A DNA stretch of 45,996 bases. Source: Butyricicoccus pullicaecorum DSM 23266. GTDB taxonomy: Bacteria; Bacillota; Clostridia; Oscillospirales; Butyricicoccaceae. A program made the position numbers and the translations under genes. The stretch spans positions 1 through 45,996 of the forward strand of contig NZ_FUXW01000017.1 in the NCBI RefSeq assembly GCF_900167005.1, in the 5' to 3' direction. A model generated the notes under the pieces. It worked only from the letters and a program-made list of their open reading frames with translations, made no database searches and had not been told where the DNA came from. Positions within the stretch are counted from its first letter, which is position 1, and each line of letters begins with the position of its first letter. Shown here one piece after another: positions 39,919 through 45,996 of this stretch.

Positions 39919-41469
39919 TCAGACTGGCCGCTGTTCCCAGCCTTCACAGTGCGGACAGTAAGATGTACTCTGCTTATTGATCTGCCCAATCCATTCGTGC
40001 CCACATACCGGACACTGCCACCACACTTTCTGATTGCTGTAACGGCTAACCTTGTCCGAGGTCAAGGGAGCGTTTTTAGTCATGTTCCACTTTTTGGCAA
40101 CTTCGGGACACAGCGTCTGCAAATCGGTCTCTCCCGGAATGGCACGCCGCCCAGCACAGTATGGACATCCATTTCCTCGGACTCGACTCTTTACTTGCGC
40201 TTGCCACTCGTGCCCTTGCTCGCACTGCCACCAGACCAGTTTGTGCGATCCTGCCGAAACATCCTGCGGAGCCAGTGGCCTGTTTTTAGTCGGATGCCAT
40301 TCGGAACTCAAATCCGGATGTGTGGTGGCCAAATCCGTTTCCCCAGGCATTACTTTTTTCCTGCTGCAATAAGGGCACCCTACTCCATTTGTTCGGCTAT
40401 ACACCGCAGCCTCCCATTCATGTCCCTTCACACAGCGCCACCAGACTTTTTGCTTGGCTCCCGGCATGACCTGATCTGGTGTCAGTGCTCCGTTTTTGGT
40501 TGGATGCCATTCCGCAGCGATATCTGGATACAATGTTGCCAAGTCCGTTTTTCCCGGAATGACACGCTCTCCCGCACAATACGGACAACCAGATCCCTTT
40601 TTACGATTGCAAATAGACGCTTGCCACTCGTGCCCCCCTTTGCATTTCCACCAGACTTTTTTCTTGGAACCGATGGTTACCTGATCCGGTGTAAGATCTC
40701 TGTTTAAGGTTGGGTGCCACTCTTCTGCCAATTCCGGTCGAAGCGCCTGCCAACTATTAGCTTCCGGCAAAATCATTTTCCCACTGCATACCGGGCACTG
40801 CGTCCCGATCACACGATCACTGACAGCTGCTTTCCATTCACAGCCACACTTCGAACATTTCCACCAAACTCTCTTACCGGAATGTAGCGTTACATCTCTT
40901 GGTGTCAGCTTACCGTTCTTTTCACAGTCCCACTGTGCCGCAAGCTCAGGGGCTTTTGTCTCCAGATCATTATACCCAACCAAGACTCGCTGGCCAGAGC
41001 AATACGGGCACCCTGTTCCGTTGGCTCTATTATTTACCTTTGCCTGCCATTCGTGTCCTTTTTTACACTGCCACCAAACCTTCTTGTTGGCGTACAACGT
41101 CACATCTTCTGGTGTCAGCGCACCGTTTTTTGACGGGTGCCATTCAGATGCAAGATCCGGAGCCTTTGTTGCCAAATCATTATAGCCCGAAATCACCTGT
41201 CTCCCAGCGCAATATGGACATCCAGTCCCATTGGCTCGACTGTTGACGGTTGCCTGCCATTCATGCCCCTCTTTGCATTTCCACCAAACCTTTTTACCGG
41301 AGTGTGGGGCCACATCTTCTGGGGTTAATCCTTCGTTTTTCTCATAGTTCCACTGCGCAGCCAACTCGGGAAATTCGGACAGCAAGGTTTTCTCCTTTGG
41401 GTGCATTTTCCGCCACTGCTTCTGCTTGTCCGTAAGATATCGGCTGGGTGCTCTTGGTGCATCATTCAT
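39919..41469 (-). CDS. Seven-repeat zinc-ribbon (treble-clef) protein
   Basis: Protein of 516 aa built almost wholly of seven repeats of about 65 residues. Each has a DLATxxPxLAxxW helix, a WHPTKNGxLTPxxV linker, a VWWxCxxGHEW strand and a closing GCPYC pair. The metal site is C-x3-H ... C-x2-C (repeats 3 and 7 use C-x2-C ... C-x2-C). This is the pattern of the DUF4379 zinc-ribbon family. No signal peptide, so it is probably cytoplasmic and may bind nucleic acid. Function is unknown. ATG at 41469 follows GGAGATG. It stands alone between terminators; the -10/-35 boxes upstream are weak. Confidence 0.88.
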   Translation of the reverse strand: MNDAPRAPSRYLTDKQKQWRKMHPKEKTLLSEFPELAAQWNYEKNEGLTPEDVAPHSGKKVWWKCKEGHEWQATVNSRANGTGCPYCAGRQVISGYNDLATKAPDLASEWHPSKNGALTPEDVTLYANKKVWWQCKKGHEWQAKVNNRANGTGCPYCSGQRVLVGYNDLETKAPELAAQWDCEKNGKLTPRDVTLHSGKRVWWKCSKCGCEWKAAVSDRVIGTQCPVCSGKMILPEANSWQALRPELAEEWHPTLNRDLTPDQVTIGSKKKVWWKCKGGHEWQASICNRKKGSGCPYCAGERVIPGKTDLATLYPDIAAEWHPTKNGALTPDQVMPGAKQKVWWRCVKGHEWEAAVYSRTNGVGCPYCSRKKVMPGETDLATTHPDLSSEWHPTKNRPLAPQDVSAGSHKLVWWQCEQGHEWQAQVKSRVRGNGCPYCAGRRAIPGETDLQTLCPEVAKKWNMTKNAPLTSDKVSRYSNQKVWWQCPVCGHEWIGQINKQSTSYCPHCEGWEQRPV

Positions 41470-41552
41470 ACAATCATCTCCATCGGAAAAAGTATTTGAC
41501 TTATTCTATTCTTTTCTTTTTCCAGTTATTAGGAGATGCTTGGCTGTTATAG

Positions 41553-41579
41553 GAAAAGGCTGACCCGAAGGTCAACCTC
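41553..41579 (-). terminator. Terminator of the SLH surface protein gene
   Basis: Minus strand AGGTTGACC-TTCG-GGTCAGCC followed by TTTT. It is almost the same hairpin as the one at 881-910. Confidence 0.85.
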
Positions 41580-41635
41580 TCTCCAAGTTAAGAACGCCAA
41601 AGCATGATATAATGCTTCCGTTCCCCCATTTAGTT

Positions 41636-44600
41636 TTACATGACTTCGCCACCGGTACGGTGCGCGTTAAGCCAATCCTTTTCCAGCGCGGCCCAGTCAC
41701 GGTTCTCCTGAAGTGCTGTCCAAGTCTCGTACTCAGCCCCCTCGAACAGGTCGTAGTCGTGCGAGTTGGTCGCCTCCTGAATGGCCTCATAGTACCAAGC
41801 AGAAGTGTCCATGTTGTCCGGCCACTTAATCATGCTGTCCAGCATGTGATCTGCGTCTGGCTTGCGCTGGAGTACGTTGTTGACCAAGGTCACAGCTTCA
41901 GCGCGAGTGATTGCCTTATTCGGCAGGAAGGTGCCGTCCGGATATCCGTGAATCCACTGCGTCATGGCTGCATCGTTGATGCTCTCGCGAGCCCAGTGGC
42001 TGGCGATATCCGAGAACAGATCCTTCTCCACATCGTATCCCGACGACATGAAGCGCGATGCGATTGCTGCAAACTCCGCACGAGTGATGTTATTGTTCGG
42101 ACGGAAGGTACCGTCCTCGTAGCCCTGAATGATGCCAGCATTGACCATAGTCGACACAGCATTATTGTACCAGGCATCCGCAGTAACATCCGAGAAGTTG
42201 TTGGAAGTCGACCAGAACTGGTCACGCGCTTCGTCGGTCAGCAGACGGAAGAAGATAGTTGCAACCTCTGCGCGGGTGATATTGGACTGCGGACGAACGG
42301 TTCCATCCTCAGCATAGCCGATGATGTACGCATAGTGATCTTCCGTGTTCAGCCACGGGGTTTCTGCCAGAGGCACATCTTCTTCGACGATCTCCTCTTC
42401 CGATTCTTCTTCCGGCTTATCTTCTGGCTTGTACTCGGGGTGCTGGGCACCGCCACTTGAATTTTTCTTCCACTTGGCGTAAACAGTCTTGTCATCATCC
42501 ATATAGATTTCCTTAATCACTATTTGTAAACTTTCATCCACGTACCATCCTTGAAATGTATATCCATCTCGGGTCGGAATCTTATCCAGCGTAACCTCTG
42601 TATTCTTATCATAGTTCTCAGCCGGATATTCTGTGCCGCCGTTGGATACATAAGTGAGCTGATATTGTTCCTTTTTCCATTGTGCATACAGCGTAATATC
42701 CGCAGAGACAACGATCGGATCTCCCGGATGATACTGTGTACCTGAGCCATTTTCGGCTGTATTCCATTCAGTAAAGACGTAGTCTTGCTTTGTCGGCGCT
42801 GCTAATACTTCGACTTCATCTTCTACAGTATATTCCTTAGATGCATAGTCTACTCCTTCTGCACCAACTCCGTCCATAAGATTATAGCTCAAAGTATACT
42901 CAACGATCGTCCATTTTGCGGTGAGTGTAATCGATGGGATTGTTTCGAAGAAATTCCGCAACGCCAAATAACATCCCAGACCATATCCAAGCTCCGAGCC
43001 TAAACCCAGGTTTTGTAAACCCTCGCTAAGGAGGGGTTCATTTGCGTCGATCCAGGCATCAATGTTGTAGTAATATGCTTTTTCCATTTCTACCCAATAC
43101 TGGGCTTCCGTAATTTGACCGGCGGCATACTTCTGTTTGGCCTGAGTGCGTGCAGCCTGGGCTTTAACTACGATGTTATCGTCTTCCTCTATCAAGTTGT
43201 TGTCAACACAATACTCCAGCAGGTCGAAATACCAATAGTCCAGTTTATATCCCGGACGAGTAGGTACGGGTCGGTTGAACGCTTGCAGTTCTTTGTACAG
43301 TGCAATTTGATTCTCGTCGCCATCTAACTCCGACTGATAAAACCCTATTTTGTCAGTGACAGGCGTGCCGCCCTGACTGTCAAAGTTAATGGTATACTTC
43401 GTATCTGCTTCCCAAATCGCCTGATAGACGACCACAGCGTCTGGAGGCGTCTCAATACTGATACTGGGTTGTGTATAAACGTCATCTCCGGTTGTTACTT
43501 GCCGCCAACCATCAAAAATGAACTCCGCTTTGGTTATCGGTGTGTCCTTTGCAGTGTCGATGGCTTCGATGTTGTCCAATCTTGTATTTTCATACGGTAG
43601 GGTAACTTGGATTTCAAAAAACTCTTTTCCATCTGTTGTTGTTCCGCCGTCCAAATCGAATCGAACAGTAATGGTGCCCAGTGAATCTTTGCTGATCCAG
43701 CGGGGAGCCAAAACAAGCTCATACTCTGAAGAACCAGAACCTGTCACCACCTGCCAGCCGGTAAAATAGTATCCATCCTTTGTGGGATGCCCGACCGTAA
43801 TGGCCTGAGACATGGTAATGGTCCAGGTGTTGTCCGCACTATTATAAGAACCGCCGGTTTGCGAAGCCAATGTTCCGCCGTCCAATTGCAAAAGAACTTT
43901 GGTATTTTCTTTGAAGCTCTGGCTTGTTGCGGTCATCGGATAGGTTTCGCCTTCGCCGGCCTGGTCATATTTCAAAGGGAAATAGCTGACCGCGAGATTG
44001 CCATGGGCTGCCTTGATTGCATAGGCTTCACGTTGAGCAAATCTGGTGAATCCCTTCACATATCCGGTGGAGGATTTCGGTCTGCAATAAGATGTGTTGG
44101 TTCCGTCTGTTACCGTGGCGTTCCATCTCTGAATATCGGAGGTACCATGAATTGCGTCTCCATCAATATACCAGCCGTCAACAGAATGACCACAGCCTAA
44201 AGTCCAATCATCTCCGACCTCCCCAAGTTCTATGCAATGTGGATAGGCATCTGTATCAATTATAATATCGTCCCCATCGTTACCAGCCGTGTTGTTACAA
44301 AGTTTTCCGCCGGTGCGTTGGAACAGGTCGCCGTTGTAATAAATACCGCCGGCCATTTTACCCGCGGTATTGCCAGTGATGTCACCGCCAGATATGATAA
44401 AATTATATGGTTTTGGTGGTTCAGAATAACTATTATTTCTCGCACGACTCACAAAACACACGCCGCCGCCGAATCCGCCGGCGCTGTTTTCTGTTATTTC
44501 TCCATCAGTCATGGTAAAGAAAGCGTATTGTTCTGCCCCACCAGTTGAACTACTATTGTCGCCGCTAATGTATATACCGCCACCATCTCCACTCGTAGGA

Positions 44601-45996
44601 CTATTTTTGCGTGTGGCAGTGTTCTGTGTGATTTCGCCGCCTGACATGTTGAGGACGGCAAAAGGAGTACAATACACACCACCGCCATAACCTTCTGAAT
44701 TGGTGGATGTTGCGGTATTCTCGCTGATCACAGCAGAATCGGAAATATTCATGTTTCCGCCGCAAAAAACACCGCCGCCGCTTGTACTCAGTCCAAATGC
44801 ATCAATCGTATTATTGGAAATTCGGCCTCCGGTCATGGTGAATGTGGAGGAGTCTGCTTCATTATACATGCAACCTACAGCTACACCGGCACCGGCACCT
44901 GTTGAATTGTTGACTCGGTTATTTGTAATTTCACCGCCGCTCATATTGAATGTAGCGCTGTATGTAGTACCACCAATTTTTACACTCTTAATAAGCACGC
45001 CAGCGCCGAATTCAGATGCCTGCAGAGAAGTACCAGTTCTTTCAATTGCATTTTCCTGAATGGTTCCGTCGGTCATGTTAAAGGTTCCACCCTGGACCAA
45101 AACTCCTGCACCGCCGAAATTATAGGAAGATGAAGGCTTGTTTAATATGTTGTTCTCAATATAGCCGCCAGACAGATTGAAGGTGCCATTCCAATGCACA
45201 TACACGCCGCAACCACCTATGAGGTCAGAGTAGTTGTTCCCGCTGATATGGCCGCCTTTCATGTTGAATATGGCATCGGACGAGACATAAACACTGCCGC
45301 CAAAGTTGGGTTTGTCCCGTGAATCATCGCCGCCACCCTGACCGCCTGTAATGGTTCCGTTTCCATCCGTACTGGTATCAATCAGCGTCAAGGTGCCCTC
45401 AACTGTAATCGCACTGATTTCTGCGTCAGGGACGCATGCAATCGTATAACCATTCAGATCCAGGGTGATGATTTTATTCGCAGGGATTTCAATGGTTTGG
45501 GTAAACTCCCTAATATCACCAGTGAGCTGAATCGTTGTATCTTGACCATCTGGAGCCTCTGCAATTGCCTGCGTCAAGCTACCATAAGAGCCGATCTCTG
45601 CCATTGGGTCTCCCAAGAGCACTGGCTCTTGAGTCTGCTCTGCGCCTTTGCACGCTTCAAGGTCTGCACCATCCGCGCTGCAAACAGGGCAGTCTGCATT
45701 GACATTTCCTTCGATGCAAAGAGTGCTGCAGCTACACTCAGGCTCAGGAATAACCTCCTCGCCCGTGCACTTGCTCAGGTCTGCACTATCTCTACTACAA
45801 ACAGGGCAGTCAGTATTGACCGTGCCCTCTACACACTTGGTATCGCAGATACATTCAGGTGCCGGCAGAGTCGGCTCTGTACCCTTGCACGCTTCAAGGT
45901 CTGCACCATCTGCGCTGCATACCGGGCAATCGGCAACCGTTCCCTCGGTGCACTGGATCTCGCAAGTGCATTCGGGTTCCGGCGTGGTTGCCTCTG
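41636..45996 (-). CDS. Large SLH-anchored surface protein, N-terminus outside the window
   Basis: At least 1,452 aa are visible; the frame stays open to the right edge, so the GTG/ATG codons near 45622 are internal. Order from the N-terminal side: three Cys-rich repeats (PECxCxxxCxEGxVNxDCPVC); a beta-helix region of repeated FNMSGGEITxN units; several InlB/Flg_new-type repeats (YTFQGWYVDE, YAQWKK); an acidic linker (EDKPEEESEEEIVEEDVPL); and three SLH domains (YAEDGTVRPQSNITRAEVATIF, YEDGTFRPNNNITRAEFAAI, YPDGTFLPNKAITRAEAVTL). SLH domains bind pyruvylated cell-wall polysaccharide, so this is an adhesin or matrix-binding protein held on the cell wall. Confidence 0.9.
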   Translation of the reverse strand, partial: EATTPEPECTCEIQCTEGTVADCPVCSADGADLEACKGTEPTLPAPECICDTKCVEGTVNTDCPVCSRDSADLSKCTGEEVIPEPECSCSTLCIEGNVNADCPVCSADGADLEACKGAEQTQEPVLLGDPMAEIGSYGSLTQAIAEAPDGQDTTIQLTGDIREFTQTIEIPANKIITLDLNGYTIACVPDAEISAITVEGTLTLIDTSTDGNGTITGGQGGGDDSRDKPNFGGSVYVSSDAIFNMKGGHISGNNYSDLIGGCGVYVHWNGTFNLSGGYIENNILNKPSSSYNFGGAGVLVQGGTFNMTDGTIQENAIERTGTSLQASEFGAGVLIKSVKIGGTTYSATFNMSGGEITNNRVNNSTGAGAGVAVGCMYNEADSSTFTMTGGRISNNTIDAFGLSTSGGGVFCGGNMNISDSAVISENTATSTNSEGYGGGVYCTPFAVLNMSGGEITQNTATRKNSPTSGDGGGIYISGDNSSSTGGAEQYAFFTMTDGEITENSAGGFGGGVCFVSRARNNSYSEPPKPYNFIISGGDITGNTAGKMAGGIYYNGDLFQRTGGKLCNNTAGNDGDDIIIDTDAYPHCIELGEVGDDWTLGCGHSVDGWYIDGDAIHGTSDIQRWNATVTDGTNTSYCRPKSSTGYVKGFTRFAQREAYAIKAAHGNLAVSYFPLKYDQAGEGETYPMTATSQSFKENTKVLLQLDGGTLASQTGGSYNSADNTWTITMSQAITVGHPTKDGYYFTGWQVVTGSGSSEYELVLAPRWISKDSLGTITVRFDLDGGTTTDGKEFFEIQVTLPYENTRLDNIEAIDTAKDTPITKAEFIFDGWRQVTTGDDVYTQPSISIETPPDAVVVYQAIWEADTKYTINFDSQGGTPVTDKIGFYQSELDGDENQIALYKELQAFNRPVPTRPGYKLDYWYFDLLEYCVDNNLIEEDDNIVVKAQAARTQAKQKYAAGQITEAQYWVEMEKAYYYNIDAWIDANEPLLSEGLQNLGLGSELGYGLGCYLALRNFFETIPSITLTAKWTIVEYTLSYNLMDGVGAEGVDYASKEYTVEDEVEVLAAPTKQDYVFTEWNTAENGSGTQYHPGDPIVVSADITLYAQWKKEQYQLTYVSNGGTEYPAENYDKNTEVTLDKIPTRDGYTFQGWYVDESLQIVIKEIYMDDDKTVYAKWKKNSSGGAQHPEYKPEDKPEEESEEEIVEEDVPLAETPWLNTEDHYAYIIGYAEDGTVRPQSNITRAEVATIFFRLLTDEARDQFWSTSNNFSDVTADAWYNNAVSTMVNAGIIQGYEDGTFRPNNNITRAEFAAIASRFMSSGYDVEKDLFSDIASHWARESINDAAMTQWIHGYPDGTFLPNKAITRAEAVTLVNNVLQRKPDADHMLDSMIKWPDNMDTSAWYYEAIQEATNSHDYDLFEGAEYETWTALQENRDWAALEKDWLNAHRTGGEVM
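45650..45996 (-). repeat. Tandem Cys-rich coding repeats
   Basis: Three copies of a 117-120-bp unit in the surface-protein gene. The DNA word GCACGCTTCAAGGTCTGCACC recurs at 45650 and 45887, with a diverged copy at 45767. Each unit encodes about 40 residues with six or seven Cys. More copies may lie beyond the edge. Confidence 0.85.

Noticed and set aside
44250-45400. Repeat-rich stretch considered as a CRISPR array
   Set aside because: The periodicity is at protein level (beta-helix SGGEIT units) with no constant DNA repeat and spacer pattern.

Overview
The window is about 46 kb of moderately GC-rich DNA. Dense operons, TTGACA-N17-TATAAT promoters, pyruvate:ferredoxin oxidoreductase, a double-cubane/2-hydroxyacyl-CoA dehydratase pair, an ECF cobalt transporter under a cobalamin riboswitch and an S-layer-homology (SLH) surface protein together suggest a strictly anaerobic gut Firmicute, probably class Clostridia (Oscillospirales-like). 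That placement is inferred from gene content only. I saw no rRNA, tRNA, CRISPR array, insertion sequence or prophage.

Layout. 1-665: 5' end of nifJ (minus) with a consensus promoter and a structured leader. 881-7594: phosphonate operon phnX, iron alcohol dehydrogenase, phnD, phnC, phnE, phnE (minus), with a DeoR-type regulator upstream. 7664-11843: zinc operon zur, small Cys-rich membrane protein, znuA, znuC, znuB, lipoprotein (minus), with an operator palindrome next to the zur -10 box. 11906-14583: marR, MATE exporter and a cytidylate-kinase-like gene (plus), with two copies of one operator. 14641-17791: cobalamin riboswitch and cbiMNQO. 17796-18889: a lone Gfo/Idh/MocA oxidoreductase. 18910-22382: ptsH-like, glcT-like and ptsG (minus), led by an RNA antiterminator (RAT)/terminator switch.

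22502-33093 is the most distinctive block: a glycosaminoglycan/unsaturated-uronate utilisation island. One minus operon encodes an aldolase-VOC fusion, DhuD-type dehydrogenase and DhuI-type isomerase. A divergent plus operon encodes a GH88 unsaturated glucuronyl hydrolase, a mannose-family PTS (IIB, IIC, IID) and a heparinase II/III-like lyase. A fumarylacetoacetate-hydrolase (FAH)-family gene and a LacI regulator follow. Near-identical LacI-type operators (AGTAAA-NCGG-TTTACT type) sit at all three catabolic promoters. The aldolase domain appears to lack both catalytic residues, and the lyase has no signal peptide.

33195-36305: double-cubane cluster protein with its ATPase activator, then a second LacI regulator. 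36374-38112: a queuine-salvage unit, a QueL-like radical SAM protein with a CX4CX2C motif plus a YhhQ-type transporter, behind what reads as a preQ1-I riboswitch with two terminator hairpins. 38209-39661: NSS-family sodium symporter. 39919-41469: a protein of seven zinc-ribbon repeats of unknown role. 41553 to the right edge: a very large surface protein, incomplete at its N-terminus, with Cys-rich tandem repeats, a beta-helix region, InlB/Flg_new-type repeats and three SLH domains.
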